Notes: generated from the letters alone by a model not told the origin. Counted from the first letter of the stretch, positions 24,463-33,909 are shown. The stretch is DNA of 64,000 nt from Paenibacillus campinasensis (GCF_002272015.1 NZ_NPBY01000043.1:1-64000), one strand, 5' to 3'. Numbers and translations: made by a program.

Positions 24463-26004
24463 TTATTTCGCATAATCGACTGCCCGGGTTTCCCGAATGA
24501 CAGTGACTTTGATATGACCTGGGTAGTCAAGCTCATTCTCAATGGTCTTCGTAATATCACGAGCCAATCGGAATGCTTCCGCATCATCGATTTTATCAGG
24601 CTGTACCATTACGCGAACCTCACGTCCGGCTTGAATGGCATAGGATTTCTCCACGCCTTCGAACGATTCGGAGATCGCCTCCAGTTTCTCCAGACGTTTG
24701 ATATACGTCTCAAGCGTCTCTCTTCTGGCACCCGGTCTTGCTGCCGACAGTGCATCAGCCGCTCCGACGAGCATGGCAATAACCGAAGTTGCTTCACAAT
24801 CACCGTGGTGAGAAGCAATACTGTTGATAACCACCGGATGTTCTTTGTACTTCTTCGCCAGCTCCACGCCGATTTCAACGTGCGAACCTTCCACTTCATG
24901 ATCCAGCGCTTTACCGATGTCATGCAACAGCCCGGCACGTTTCGCCAATACAATGTCTTCCCCGAGCTCTCCTGCCATCAGACCGGCAAGATAAGCGACT
25001 TCCATCGAGTGCTTCAGCACATTTTGACCATAGCTTGTACGGAATTTCAAACGGCCCAGGATCTTGATAAGATCCGGATGCAGTCCGTGCACGCCAACCT
25101 CGAAGGTGGCCTGTTCTCCATACTCGCGAATGCGTTCGTCCACTTCCTTGCGGGATTTCTCCACCATTTCTTCAATACGCGCCGGGTGAATCCGACCGTC
25201 AGCCACCAATTTCTCCAAGGCTGTACGGGCAATTTCGCGGCGGATTGGATCGAAACCGGACAGAATCACCGCTTCCGGTGTATCATCGATGATAAGATCA
25301 ATCCCGGTCAAGGTTTCCAGAGCACGGATATTGCGGCCTTCACGACCGATAATGCGCCCTTTCATTTCTTCATTCGGCAGTGTAACTACCGACACCGTAG
25401 TCTCTGCTACGTGATCGGCAGCGCAACGCTGAATGGCAAGCGTAATGATCTCGCGCGATTTCTTGTCGGCTTCTTCCTTCGCCTGCTGCTCGATCTCTTT
25501 GATCATCTGAGCCGTCTCGTGGCGAACTTCCTGCTCAACATTGCTTAAAATAATGCTGCGTGCATCTTCCATGGTGAGGTTGGAAATACGCTCCAGCTCG
25601 GTCACCTGTTTTTTGTAGATCAAATCAATCTGCTGCTGGGTTTCTTCAATTCGTTTCTCTTTGTTCGCCACTTGTTCTTCTTTACGTTCCAAAGATTCTA
25701 TTTTTTTATCCAGCGATTCTTCCTTTTGCAACAATCTGCGTTCCTGCCGTTGAATTTCATTCCGGCGCTCGCGAGTGTCTTTTTCAGCCTCGGCCCGAAT
25801 TCTAAAGACTTCGTCTTTCGCTTCGAGGACCGTTTCTTTCTTCAGCGCTTCAGCTTCCTTCTTTGCATTCTCAACGATCTGCAAAGCGGCTTCCTCCGCA
25901 CTGGAAATTTTAGCTTCTGCAAGGGATTTGCGAATAAAATAACCGAACCCAAAGAATATAGCGGCTACAACGAGAACGATTATGATCCAGATCCATGCCT
26001 CCAT
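24463..26004 (-). CDS. rny: Ribonuclease Y
   Basis: 513 residues, near the family's 520. One N-terminal membrane helix (about 5-25, [20 protein letters not shown]), a long Glu/Lys/Arg coiled coil (30-190), a KH domain with [13 protein letters not shown], then an HD domain with [12 protein letters not shown] as the catalytic metal site. It is the membrane-anchored endonuclease that starts mRNA decay. The ATG at 26004 follows GAGGAGGTGATCAG; the longer frame to 26070 is untranslated leader. ricA, encoding a partner of RNase Y function, is also in this window. Confidence 0.96.
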   Translation of the reverse strand: MEAWIWIIIVLVVAAIFFGFGYFIRKSLAEAKISSAEEAALQIVENAKKEAEALKKETVLEAKDEVFRIRAEAEKDTRERRNEIQRQERRLLQKEESLDKKIESLERKEEQVANKEKRIEETQQQIDLIYKKQVTELERISNLTMEDARSIILSNVEQEVRHETAQMIKEIEQQAKEEADKKSREIITLAIQRCAADHVAETTVSVVTLPNEEMKGRIIGREGRNIRALETLTGIDLIIDDTPEAVILSGFDPIRREIARTALEKLVADGRIHPARIEEMVEKSRKEVDERIREYGEQATFEVGVHGLHPDLIKILGRLKFRTSYGQNVLKHSMEVAYLAGLMAGELGEDIVLAKRAGLLHDIGKALDHEVEGSHVEIGVELAKKYKEHPVVINSIASHHGDCEATSVIAMLVGAADALSAARPGARRETLETYIKRLEKLEAISESFEGVEKSYAIQAGREVRVMVQPDKIDDAEAFRLARDITKTIENELDYPGHIKVTVIRETRAVDYAK

Positions 26005-26354
26005 CTGATCACCTCCTCGTTGGTTCCTCCAAGGCATTCCTTGGGAATGTGCAATTGTCAGGTTACTCATTCATTCATACATAAAATTCCGGCAGATGAA
26101 ACTGCCTCCCCACACGTGTTTGTCCACACGTAAAGCCCGCCTCTACAGCGGCTCACATTTCGTTATGATGAATTGGCGAATCAAGAATCTTTCACAAAAC
26201 AGTCGCTTTTTTGGAAGGAAAAAGGCTACTATTTCATGTTACAGATTCATGTTTATTTTAGTATTGATGAAAAGATATTGTCAAGGGAAAGCGCTGGGGG
26301 AAACAGCAGCCATCCACCAACGCTTCCAATTCTGGCAGCGGAAGACGAGTTCAA
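26005..26354. other. Long rny leader region
   Basis: A 350-base gap between recX and rny. With the promoter at 26255-26284 the rny 5' UTR would be about 240 bases. It holds two short hairpins: ACGTGT / ACACGT at about 26116-26133, and a CCAAGG / CCTTGG stem at about 26029-26044 just upstream of the RBS. No ORF with an RBS is visible. Confidence 0.5.
26255..26284 (-). promoter_or_regulatory. Promoter of rny
   Basis: Minus-strand TTGACA (26284-26279), 18-base spacer, TAAAAT (26260-26255). A start near 26248 is predicted. Confidence 0.65.
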
Positions 26355-27101
26355 TTACACGAAATCGTCTTCCAATGCATCCTCATCCACTTCCTCAAAC
26401 TCTTCGTCAATCAGCCGTTTCAGCACCTGGCGCACCTGTTCTCCGCCGAATCCTCTGCGCATGAGGAACGCCCCTGTCTTGCGCTTTCTGTCGAGCGGCT
26501 CCCCCTTCGTCTGCTGCCACTTCTTGCGGCCTATGACCAGCGCGCTCTCCAGCTCTTCCTCCGGGCTGACCTCGCCGAGCGCCTCCGCAATCATGCCGGA
26601 CTCAATCCCTTTCTGTCTCAGCTCCTGCTTCACCCACAGCCGGCCTTTCTTATGGCTGGTCATGCGCTGCTGAGCCCACATCCTGGCGTATAGGCCATCA
26701 TCGACCAGCTTTTCCCGCTCCAATCGCTCCAGCGTGTGGTCGATGCTTCCCTGCTCCCAGCCTTTCTGCTGCAGCCGCTGCGCAATTTCCTTCGACGTTC
26801 TCGGCTTCCGCTCCAGATACCGCAGCGCCTCTACATAGGCGCGATGCCTTTCATCCGCGGCCACAATTTCCTCCAGCGCATCCTTCCGGAAGACAGCCCC
26901 GTTGATCATCCGGTATTTAATCATGACATCCTCATGAACGGATAACGTATAGGGGCCAAATGAGATAAGGTAGCGATAGCGCTGCTTCTTCATCAGCTCG
27001 ACCGCAGTGATAACCAGATCTTCATCTTCCGGAAAAGCGGCCAGTCCCTCAGCCTCGGCCTCCGTCTGCTCCTGCTCTCTATAGCTGTCGTTCTTCATCA
27101 A
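26355..27101 (-). CDS. recX: Regulatory protein RecX
   Basis: 248 residues made of the tandem three-helix RecX repeats: YLERKPRTSKEIAQRLQQKGW, then KGRLWVKQELRQKGIESGMI, then TGAFLMRRGFGGEQVRQVL. It modulates RecA filaments. An acidic N-terminal extension (about 30 residues) and a very acidic tail (EEFEEVDEDALEDD) flank the core. It lies 85 bases downstream of recA with a hairpin between, so it is probably co-transcribed with partial attenuation. Confidence 0.93.
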   Translation of the reverse strand: MMKNDSYREQEQTEAEAEGLAAFPEDEDLVITAVELMKKQRYRYLISFGPYTLSVHEDVMIKYRMINGAVFRKDALEEIVAADERHRAYVEALRYLERKPRTSKEIAQRLQQKGWEQGSIDHTLERLEREKLVDDGLYARMWAQQRMTSHKKGRLWVKQELRQKGIESGMIAEALGEVSPEEELESALVIGRKKWQQTKGEPLDRKRKTGAFLMRRGFGGEQVRQVLKRLIDEEFEEVDEDALEDDFV

Positions 27102-27129
27102 GCTCTCCTTCCTCGTCCTGAATAAAGAA

Positions 27130-27159
27130 GACCGCCCGGTGCGTGCACACTGGGCGGTC
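27130..27159 (-). terminator. Hairpin between recA and recX
   Basis: GACCGCCC (27130-27137) pairs with GGGCGGTC (27152-27159); on the minus strand it is followed by a mixed TTCTTTATT tail, so readthrough into recX is plausible. Confidence 0.65.
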
Positions 27160-27186
27160 CCGCTTATGTGGTGAAGACGTTAGACT

Positions 27187-28254
27187 TTAGGCATTGTCCA
27201 CTTCAAATAACGCTTGCTCCTCTTGCTCCTCTTGCTTCTTCTCGCTCTCGGAAACCTCTGGAACAATGGTTGTCAGATTGCTTGCTTCCCGAATCTTCTG
27301 CTCAATCACTTCGGCAATTTGCGGGTTCTCTTTCAGGAACTGCTTCGCATTTTCGCGGCCTTGTCCCAGACGATCGCCTGCATAGGAGTACCAGGCACCG
27401 CTCTTATCCACGATATCCAACTCTGTGCCGATATCGATAAGGCTGCCTTCTCTGGAAATTCCTTCACCGTACATAATGTCCAGCTCAGCCTGCTTGAAAG
27501 GCGGAGCTACCTTATTCTTCACAACCTTGATGCGCGTGCGGTTACCCACAACGTCGTTGCCCATCTTAATGCTTTCCACACGGCGCACGTCGAGACGAAC
27601 GGTGGAATAGAACTTCAACGCACGGCCGCCAGGAGTCGTTTCCGGGTTGCCGAACATCACGCCGACCTTCTCGCGAAGCTGGTTGATGAAGATCGCGATC
27701 GTTTTCGATTTGTTAATCGCACCGGACAATTTACGCAACGCTTGCGACATCAGACGCGCCTGCAAGCCGACATGAGAATCCCCCATGTCCCCTTCAATTT
27801 CCGCCTTCGGCACGAGAGCGGCAACCGAGTCGATCACGATGATATCCACCGCGCCGCTCCGCACGAGCGCCTCAGCGATTTCCAGCGCCTGCTCCCCTGT
27901 GTCAGGCTGGGACAGCAAGAGCTCGTCAATGTTGACGCCCAGCTTGCTGGCATACGACGGATCAAGGGCATGCTCGGCGTCAATAAACGCAGCTTGTCCA
28001 CCGGTCTTCTGTACCTCGGCAATCGCATGCAGCGCTACCGTCGTTTTACCGGAAGATTCCGGTCCATATACTTCAATAATCCGGCCTCTAGGCAAACCGC
28101 CGGTTCCTAATGCTATATCCAATGCCAGCGAGCCGCTTGGCACAATCTCCACTTGCATGTGGGTGGATTCACCCAGCTTCATGATCGAACCTTTTCCGAA
28201 CTGTTTCTCTATCTGACGAAGCGCCATCTCCAGCGCAGCACGACGATCTGACAA
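27187..28254 (-). CDS. recA: Recombinase A
   Basis: 355 residues from the TTG that gives [14 protein letters not shown], matching the conserved RecA N-terminus; a GTG three codons earlier (28263) is only two bases from the RBS. Walker [10 protein letters not shown], loop L1/L2 regions and [20 protein letters not shown] are all present. The C-terminal tail is acidic ([18 protein letters not shown]). It drives homologous recombination and LexA self-cleavage. A LexA box and a good sigma-A promoter lie upstream. recX is downstream and cinA upstream, as is common. Confidence 0.98.
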   Translation of the reverse strand: MSDRRAALEMALRQIEKQFGKGSIMKLGESTHMQVEIVPSGSLALDIALGTGGLPRGRIIEVYGPESSGKTTVALHAIAEVQKTGGQAAFIDAEHALDPSYASKLGVNIDELLLSQPDTGEQALEIAEALVRSGAVDIIVIDSVAALVPKAEIEGDMGDSHVGLQARLMSQALRKLSGAINKSKTIAIFINQLREKVGVMFGNPETTPGGRALKFYSTVRLDVRRVESIKMGNDVVGNRTRIKVVKNKVAPPFKQAELDIMYGEGISREGSLIDIGTELDIVDKSGAWYSYAGDRLGQGRENAKQFLKENPQIAEVIEQKIREASNLTTIVPEVSESEKKQEEQEEQALFEVDNA

Positions 28255-28286
28255 TTCTTCCACAACCCTTCACTCTTGATATTATT

Positions 28287-28315
28287 ATCATACCTTGTTT
28301 TGACACGTTTGCCAA
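28287..28315 (-). promoter_or_regulatory. recA promoter
   Basis: Minus-strand TTGGCA (28315-28310), 17-base spacer, TATGAT (28292-28287). Confidence 0.75.
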
Positions 28316-28324
28316 GCTTTTTTT

Positions 28325-28338
28325 CGAACATACATTCG
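28325..28338. promoter_or_regulatory. LexA (SOS/DinR) box of recA
   Basis: CGAACATACATTCG is one base from the Gram-positive consensus CGAAC-N4-GTTCG. It lies about ten bases upstream of the recA -35, supporting SOS control. Confidence 0.8.
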
Positions 28339-28394
28339 TCTTTTTTTCGCGCGATCGCCTCCTGATGCGCTGCTGCCGCTCTCGTCCGCAATGA

Positions 28395-28431
28395 CAAAAA
28401 ACCGCGGCAACATCGTTTGATATGCCACGGT
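28395..28431 (-). terminator. Terminator of cinA
   Basis: ACCGCGGCA (28401-28409) pairs with TGCCACGGT (28423-28431), one wobble on the minus strand, then six T. It separates cinA from recA. The rest of the 28255-28585 gap holds only the recA control region and nothing else I can identify. Confidence 0.85.
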
Positions 28432-28585
28432 TCTTCCGTACTTCTACTATACTTGGTTCCGCTTGGGAATTCAAGCAGCCTTGCCAGCGAGCGCGAGGAT
28501 TGCGAATCCGCAAGCTGCCGCGCCAGGCCCTGATCCATACATTTACATCCAACGCTTGAGAATATCTGAAAAAGCGGCAGCCGGA

Positions 28586-29851
28586 TCAGCTCTCGCCGCG
28601 AGCAGCCATCAGTCGCCGCCACAGCCGGTAGAGCAGCGCTTTGGTCGCCCGGATTCGAATCGTCTCCCGGTTGCCCTGCAGATGAAGCTCATGCACCTCT
28701 GTCTCTTTGCCACGCTCGGCCAGCCCGATGTAGACGAGGCCCACCGGCTTGCGCTCGGCATAACCGGGACCGGCCACCCCGGTAACCGACAAGCCGAAAT
28801 CGCTGTCCGTAATCATGCGCACATGCTCGGCCAGCACCTCGGCCACCTCCCGGCTGACCGCTCCGGGCGCTCCTTCGCCTTCCAGCAGCCCGTGCGGGAC
28901 ATGGACGAGCTTCTCTTTCATCTCGTTCGTATAACATACGACCCCGCCGCGAAACATCGTTGCACTGCCGGGTACGGAGGTGAGGCTTTCCATCACCAGC
29001 CCGCCCGTACAGCTCTCCGCCGCGCTCAGCGTCCAGCCCCGATCCGCCATCAGATCCACGATCACCTTCTCGATCGGCACATCTTCGCTCGCATACATAA
29101 ACGCCGAGGCGCGCTCCCGAATCTTCGCTTCCAGCCCGTCAAGCTTGTCCATCGCTTCCGATTCGCTTGGCGCTTTGGTTGAGATCCGTACCGTGACCTC
29201 GCCTTCCTTGGCGTATAATGCGATGGTCGGGTCCGTCTGGGCCGTGATCAGATCCTGAAGACGCTCGTCCAGGGAAGACTCGCCGATGCCGGCGAACTTC
29301 AGCATTTTCGAGTAGATCGGCTGCTCATGGGTAAGCACATGCTGCATCAGCCACGGCTTCGCCTGCTGTTCGAACATCGGCATCAGCTCTTTCGGCGGGC
29401 CCGGGAGCACTATATAATGCACATCATCAGAGCTTACGGCGTTGCCAACGGCAAGTCCGGTCTCGTTGGGCAGCGGTGTGCCTCCTTCAATAGCGAGCGC
29501 CTGCCGCCGGTTGTTTTCCGTCATCGGAGTGCCCCGCTCCCTGAAGAAGCGCTCGATGGCGTCCATCGCCATCCGGTCGATGTGCAGTGTGCGTCCGAGG
29601 AATGCCGCCAGCGCATCCTTCGTCAGATCATCCTGGGTCGGGCCAAGCCCCCCGGACAGCAGAACGATATCCGCCCGGCTGCTCGACAGGCGCAGCGCGT
29701 CCTGAATACGCTCCAGGTTATCCCCAACCACTGTCTGATAATATACGTCAATCCCCAGAGCGGCCAGCTCGCGGGAGAGATACTGCGCATTCGTATTCAC
29801 AATTTGCCCCAGCAGGAGCTCTGTTCCCACCGCAATAATTTCCGCTTTCAT
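28586..29851 (-). CDS. cinA: Competence/damage-inducible protein CinA
   Basis: 421 residues. The N-terminal MoCF-binding-type domain (MKAEIIAVGTELLLGQIVNTN; LSGGLGPTQDDLTKDALA) is linked to a C-terminal nicotinamide-nucleotide deamidase-type domain (AAESCTGGLVMESLTSVPGS near residue 275). Family members have NMN deamidase and ADP-ribose pyrophosphatase activity. The ATG at 29851 follows AGGAGG at nine bases; the frame upstream is not coding. It sits between pgsA and recA, as in B. subtilis. Confidence 0.95.
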   Translation of the reverse strand: MKAEIIAVGTELLLGQIVNTNAQYLSRELAALGIDVYYQTVVGDNLERIQDALRLSSSRADIVLLSGGLGPTQDDLTKDALAAFLGRTLHIDRMAMDAIERFFRERGTPMTENNRRQALAIEGGTPLPNETGLAVGNAVSSDDVHYIVLPGPPKELMPMFEQQAKPWLMQHVLTHEQPIYSKMLKFAGIGESSLDERLQDLITAQTDPTIALYAKEGEVTVRISTKAPSESEAMDKLDGLEAKIRERASAFMYASEDVPIEKVIVDLMADRGWTLSAAESCTGGLVMESLTSVPGSATMFRGGVVCYTNEMKEKLVHVPHGLLEGEGAPGAVSREVAEVLAEHVRMITDSDFGLSVTGVAGPGYAERKPVGLVYIGLAERGKETEVHELHLQGNRETIRIRATKALLYRLWRRLMAARGES

Positions 29852-30217
29852 AACGACCATCCTCCTGTGCAATCACCTATATGCATGTTATTCACCCCAA
29901 AGATGCCCGGATGAAAACCGGTTATCCTTCCCTCAATTCCCTTAGTCTGGGCCAATATGTAAAGCCAAATGCCAACCTGCAGCCATAGGAAAACCGGCAG
30001 CCCTAGCAGACCTTGGTGTCTCTTCTGCCATCTTCCTCGGGGGGAGCCTCTGCCTCTTCACCAACATGGCTCCCGGCACGTTGGTACTAATACACCTCGA
30101 CCATCGCGCCTGGTTGGAAAAGGACCTCAGCTTCACTGGACAGTGAAATGAGGTCCTTTCCTTAGCAAGCCGGATGTGTCCCCGTCATCCTAGGCACGAT
30201 ATGAGCGCAGCCTTTCA
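29852..30217. other. Intergenic region between pgsA and cinA
   Basis: A 366-base gap. It contains the pgsA terminator (30118-30159). A 64-codon minus-strand ORF (29942-30136) has no clear RBS and a composition unlike its neighbours; I do not call it. The remainder shows no recognisable RNA motif or promoter. Confidence 0.5.
30118..30159 (-). terminator. Terminator of pgsA
   Basis: AAAGGACCTCA pairs with TGAGGTCCTTT, and inside it TTCACT pairs with AGTGAA: a long nearly perfect hairpin about 60 bases past the pgsA stop. Confidence 0.85.
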
Positions 30218-30799
30218 TTATGCTTCCTTGAGCAAATGCCGGTTTTTGACAAAGTATTCCACGCCTGAGTAGATCGTAATCAAGGCCGCGGCCCAGATCG
30301 CGATATCCCCGAACGGAATATGCAAAAAGACAAACGGAAAGTCATTGATCAGCAGCGCCACAATGGCTACAATCTGAATCGTCGTTTTAATTTTGCCCGA
30401 CTGTCCGGCCGCCATGACGGCACCGTCGAGCAGTGCAATCTGGCGCAGTCCCGTCACCGCAAATTCGCGGCTGATAATAACGATCGCAATCCAGGCATCG
30501 CATTTGCCCATCGCGACAAGGGAGATCAGAACGGCCGCCACCAGCAGCTTATCCGCAAGCGGATCCAGCAGTTTGCCGAGGTTCGTGACCATGTTGTTCT
30601 TGCGTGCCAAATAGCCGTCAATGCCATCCGTGCTGGCAGCCACAATGAAGATAAACGCTGCGATGAGCTGATTGAAAGGCAGCTCGTAGTTATACCACAC
30701 CAGCGGAGCCGGGTAGAAACCAAAGTCAACGAGCAAAAAAACCATCATCAGCGGAATGAGACATATTCTCGCAATCGTTATTCGGTTGGGTAAATTCAT
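30218..30799 (-). CDS. pgsA: CDP-diacylglycerol-glycerol-3-phosphate 3-phosphatidyltransferase
   Basis: 193 residues, integral membrane. The CDP-alcohol phosphotransferase motif, D-G-x2-G-x2-AR-x8-G-x3-D-x3-D, is present (DGIDGYLARKNN through GKLLDPLAD, about residues 58-85). It makes phosphatidylglycerophosphate, the first committed step to phosphatidylglycerol and cardiolipin. RBS GGGAGG. Its ATG overlaps the stop of a 44-codon upstream ORF by four bases. Confidence 0.95.
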   Translation of the reverse strand: MNLPNRITIARICLIPLMMVFLLVDFGFYPAPLVWYNYELPFNQLIAAFIFIVAASTDGIDGYLARKNNMVTNLGKLLDPLADKLLVAAVLISLVAMGKCDAWIAIVIISREFAVTGLRQIALLDGAVMAAGQSGKIKTTIQIVAIVALLINDFPFVFLHIPFGDIAIWAAALITIYSGVEYFVKNRHLLKEA

Positions 30800-30930
30800 G
30801 AAGCAACCTCCCTCACCTGGGGTTGTCTCGAGAACTCAGCCAATCTGCCGACCACTCGGGCAAGCATAACCATCATGTTCATGTATCGAAGAGGCTGTAA
30901 TAAGCGTTCGTCGCTTTCCGTCATATTCAT
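30796..30930 (-). CDS. Candidate 44-residue ORF coupled to pgsA
   Basis: The ORF starts with ATG (MNMTESDERLLQPLRYMN) after GGGGG and ends with TGA overlapping the pgsA ATG (ATGA). It lies entirely in the pgsA leader, downstream of a good promoter (30976-31005). The product would be basic and mildly amphipathic. The overlap suggests translational coupling or a regulatory uORF; a chance ORF cannot be excluded, since I recognise no homologue. Confidence 0.35.
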   Translation of the reverse strand: MNMTESDERLLQPLRYMNMMVMLARVVGRLAEFSRQPQVREVAS

Positions 30931-30975
30931 CCCCCAATAAGCTATGTATAAGTAATTACTGATATATCGTTTTTT

Positions 30976-31005
30976 AGTATAATGCTTTGCCTGTTGCGAT
31001 GTCAA
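30976..31005 (-). promoter_or_regulatory. Promoter of the pgsA unit
   Basis: Minus-strand TTGACA (31005-31000), 18-base spacer, TATACT (30981-30976). It places about 170 transcribed bases before the pgsA start. Confidence 0.7.
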
Positions 31006-31060
31006 AAAGCGCCGTTACCCTTGACACCGCGCCCGCAGGAGGGGGATTATCGGGCGCTGC

Positions 31061-31552
31061 TTATTTCAAATTGGTGAATTGCAGATCCAGCGGCAGGTCC
31101 GCTTTGAGCAGCAACTGCATGACAGCCTGAAGATCATCCCGGCTTTTGCCTGTAACACGAATCTGATCGCCTTGAATCTGGCTTTTCACCTTCAGCTTCG
31201 AGTCGCGGATCAGAATGTTGATTTTCTTGGCATTCTCCTGATCAACGCCCTGCTTGAGCGACAGGCGCTGACGAACCGTCCCCATGGCCGCAGGCTCCAC
31301 CTTGCCGTAATCTACGTTTTTAAGCGATAGACCACGCTTCACCATCTTCGTCTGCAAAATATCGATCACCGCATTCAGCTTATATTCATCGTCCGACGTA
31401 ATGACCAGCACATCTTTCTCCAGGCTCAGGCTGCTCTTGCTGCCTTTAAAATCGAACCGGTTGCTGATCTCCCGTTCCGTCTGGGTAACCGCGTTGTTCA
31501 ATTCCTGCATATCCATCTTGGATACAATATCAAATGAATGTTCCGAAGCCAT
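31061..31552 (-). CDS. YajQ-family nucleotide-binding protein
   Basis: 163 residues, UPF0234/YajQ, with the two ferredoxin-like subdomains ([47 protein letters not shown]). YajQ proteins bind RNA or cyclic di-GMP in other bacteria; the role in Bacillales is not settled. It lies 55 bases upstream of the pgsA promoter and is probably transcribed alone, with GC-rich complementary segments (about 31005-31055) that may terminate it. Confidence 0.92.
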   Translation of the reverse strand: MASEHSFDIVSKMDMQELNNAVTQTEREISNRFDFKGSKSSLSLEKDVLVITSDDEYKLNAVIDILQTKMVKRGLSLKNVDYGKVEPAAMGTVRQRLSLKQGVDQENAKKINILIRDSKLKVKSQIQGDQIRVTGKSRDDLQAVMQLLLKADLPLDLQFTNLK

Positions 31553-31665
31553 ACCATAACCCTTCCTTTCCTATCATTGTGTTCTTCTATTATAGGTAAA
31601 ACCAAGGGTCAAGTCTAATTAACCTGTCACCTGACACATAATCTTCGCAAGCTTGACCACAGCCT

Positions 31666-31706
31666 AAAAAGACCCCGTTTCCAGCTGGCACGCCGAAAAC
31701 GAGGTC
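31666..31706 (-). terminator. Terminator of the small membrane protein gene
   Basis: GACCCCGTTT (31671-31680) pairs with AAACGAGGTC (31697-31706), with a wobble, followed by five T on the minus strand. Confidence 0.75.
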
Positions 31707-31715
31707 CTGTCACAA

Positions 31716-31895
31716 TTACGTCTGCTCCTTCGGCTCCTGCCGCAGTATTTTGCCGCGGAACATGCTCAGAATGCCAAGCACCACATGAGCCAGCCCGAAA
31801 CCAAAAATACCATATCCCCATGCGTTCGGGATCAGATAATAGCCAAGAAGACTGACGATAATCCCTAAACTAACCACAATCCAGTTCACTGACAT
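31716..31895 (-). CDS. Small membrane protein, 59 residues
   Basis: A short gene starting ATG at 31895 (MSVNWIVVSLGIIVSLLGYY) and ending TAA at 31716. It has two hydrophobic helices (about 4-20 and 28-45) joined by a turn, then a basic tail (FRGKILRQEPKEQT), so two membrane spans with both ends inside are predicted. A GGGGCG element precedes the ATG. The ORF is bounded directly by its own terminator, which supports it being real. Function unknown. Confidence 0.7.
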   Translation of the reverse strand: MSVNWIVVSLGIIVSLLGYYLIPNAWGYGIFGFGLAHVVLGILSMFRGKILRQEPKEQT

Positions 31896-31970
31896 TTACA
31901 TTCGCCCCACTTTACGGAAATGGATAACAGCACACACGATGCTATTTAATATTTCCCAAGCGGAAGCAAA

Positions 31971-32897
31971 TTATTCGCCGTTCGTGTCCGTTTCCGTCGA
32001 AGCATCTGCTGCCTCCAGCACGATCCGTGAGGTCGTTTTTCCGTCCGTAACCTCATGCCCGCCTACCGTGATGGTGGTGGCTGCAGAATAACCCGATTTA
32101 ATGTACATGCCTTGGCCGTCCAGATCATAGCTTACCGAAGCGCCATTTTCGAGATTGTCAAAATAAAGCCGCTCCCCTTGGGAGTTGGTGCCGCGATATA
32201 CTTCAACCCAGCTCTTGCCATCGCTCGAAGCAGAGATCTCGACCTTCACGCCGGCTCCCGCTACCTTGAAGAAGGTGCGGTTGCCCTCGGTCCGATCCTG
32301 CGTTACCGTAGCTTGACCGACAGGCTCCTCCGGCTCATCCACCGATTCAGTCTCGCCGCCAGCCGCATCCGTTCCCGGTTCTTCCCCGCCTGCGCCGCCG
32401 CCTTCCTGATCGCCAGGTGTTTCGCCATCCGGATTGTTCTCGCCTTGGTCTGCCGGTTCTTCCTGCGTCACCGGCGGATTCGTGGCCGGCGGCGGGTCCG
32501 TCTTCGGATTGTTCGCCCCTGATGCATACCAGTAAATAACCGCAATAATCAGAATCGGAAAGGTCCACATGAGCAGCGTCGGCAGCCAACTCATGCTCCG
32601 GGACGATTCGGATCTGCTGGCCCGCTTCTGAATGACCGGCTCCATCGTCGATTCCGGTTCATTCCGCGGCACATCCTGCTTGTGCCCCTCCAGCAGTTCA
32701 TCCGGATTTATCCCAACCGCCTCGGCATAGGTTTTAATAAAGGCACGCACGTAAAAACTGCCGGGCAGCACTTTGTAATCTCCCGCCTCGATGGCTTCCA
32801 AATATCGCTTTCGTATCTTTGTTATTTCCTGCACGTCATCCAGGCTCATTCCCTTCTGCAGACGCGCCTCTCTTAGTTGCTGTCCCAGTTCGGACAT
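31971..32897 (-). CDS. rodZ: RodZ-like cytoskeletal/HTH membrane protein
   Basis: 308 residues. An N-terminal Xre-type helix-turn-helix (about 1-85, LGQQLREARLQKGMSLDDVQ), one membrane helix (about 108-127, LPTLLMWTFPILIIAVIYWY), a long Pro/Glu/Gly-rich extracellular linker (about 130-195), and a beta-rich DUF4115 domain at the C-terminus. RodZ (B. subtilis YmfM) couples MreB to cell-wall elongation. It precedes pgsA-cinA-recA as in B. subtilis, although yajQ and the small membrane gene are inserted here. Confidence 0.9.
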   Translation of the reverse strand: MSELGQQLREARLQKGMSLDDVQEITKIRKRYLEAIEAGDYKVLPGSFYVRAFIKTYAEAVGINPDELLEGHKQDVPRNEPESTMEPVIQKRASRSESSRSMSWLPTLLMWTFPILIIAVIYWYASGANNPKTDPPPATNPPVTQEEPADQGENNPDGETPGDQEGGGAGGEEPGTDAAGGETESVDEPEEPVGQATVTQDRTEGNRTFFKVAGAGVKVEISASSDGKSWVEVYRGTNSQGERLYFDNLENGASVSYDLDGQGMYIKSGYSAATTITVGGHEVTDGKTTSRIVLEAADASTETDTNGE

Positions 32898-32935
32898 GCC
32901 ATCACCTCCTATGAAAAATCATGAATATCCCTTAA

Positions 32936-33748
32936 TTACAAATCATCATTATAAGAACCGGTGAACGTATCATAAACGATTTCTTCATCCGGATTGTTTC
33001 GCAATTCAATTAAAATATCAAAGTCATCATAAGAATATTCAGACTCACGCACAAAAATATCAGGATGCTCAATAACTTTTGTGCTTTCCATCTGCATCAG
33101 ATCTTGCAGCAATTGATAATGCTTTTCGTTCGAGCGGATCGTGCTGACAATGCCGTCCACGATAAAAATGTTGTTCGGGCTCATCTCCTCTTCGGACAGC
33201 TGGCTGCGAATCGTCTGGCGCAGCAGCGTCGAGGAAACAAACGTCCAGCGCTTCATCGCGCACACGCTGCCCGCAATGATCGACTCCGTTTTGCCGACAC
33301 GCGGCATTCCGCGCAGTCCGATCACCTGATTGCCTTCCCTCTTGAACAATTCACCCAAAAAGTCAACAAGTAAACCGAGCTCATCACGCGTAAAACGGAA
33401 CGTTTTACGATCATCCGAGTCCCGGTCGATATATCGTCCATGCCGCACAGCAAGAATGTCCACCAGTTTCGGCGGTCTCAAAGCCGTGACGGTTATATTC
33501 TCCACTTTATTTAACATTCTGCCCATGAGCACAATTTTTTCTTCATCATCGGTCTCAATCAGCATGCCTCTCGTTTGCCCTTCGACACCGTTAATGGTCA
33601 ATATGTTGACCTCCAGCATCCCCAGCACCGAAGCGATGTCACCGAGCAGACCCGGGCGATTCTTATGTATTTTATATTCCATGTACCATTGGTTCGATTT
33701 CAACGACAGACACCTTCTTCGGACTTCTATTCCATCATCTTTCGACAT
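32936..33748 (-). CDS. ymfK: YmfK-family protein (DUF3388)
   Basis: 270 residues. The N-terminus contains an ACT-like domain (YMEYKIHKNRPGLLGDIASVLG), and the middle has a P-loop-like GMPRVGKTES near residue 148 followed by RQTIRSQLSEEEM and a FIVDGIV strand, which could form an NTPase core. YmfK is conserved in Bacillales beside rodZ; its function is unknown. It is 38 bases upstream of rodZ and probably in the same transcript. Confidence 0.85.
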   Translation of the reverse strand: MSKDDGIEVRRRCLSLKSNQWYMEYKIHKNRPGLLGDIASVLGMLEVNILTINGVEGQTRGMLIETDDEEKIVLMGRMLNKVENITVTALRPPKLVDILAVRHGRYIDRDSDDRKTFRFTRDELGLLVDFLGELFKREGNQVIGLRGMPRVGKTESIIAGSVCAMKRWTFVSSTLLRQTIRSQLSEEEMSPNNIFIVDGIVSTIRSNEKHYQLLQDLMQMESTKVIEHPDIFVRESEYSYDDFDILIELRNNPDEEIVYDTFTGSYNDDL

Positions 33749-33873
33749 AATTAGCTCCTAAACAACCGCTCAGAAAGTCGAAATATAAAATGGGTCACGT
33801 TAATGATATATAAAATAAAATTGAAAGGCAAGTACAAAGGGATAACATGAACTTAACGATCTTGTTACTTGAC

Positions 33874-33896
33874 AAAAAACCCCCGAATCGGGGGCT
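33874..33896 (-). terminator. Terminator of ymfJ
   Basis: CCCCCG pairs with CGGGGG around a 3-base loop, followed by six T on the minus strand, 14 bases after the ymfJ stop. Confidence 0.85.
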
Positions 33897-33909
33897 TTTC
33901 AATGACTCG

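Noticed and set aside
29942..30136. A 64-codon minus-strand ORF between pgsA and cinA
   Set aside because: It runs through the base of the pgsA terminator region, has no RBS and shows unlikely composition (Arg/Pro rich).
29852..30217. A possible T-box or other riboswitch in the pgsA-cinA gap
   Set aside because: No T-box core sequence or anti-terminator pair was found; the only strong hairpin is the pgsA terminator.
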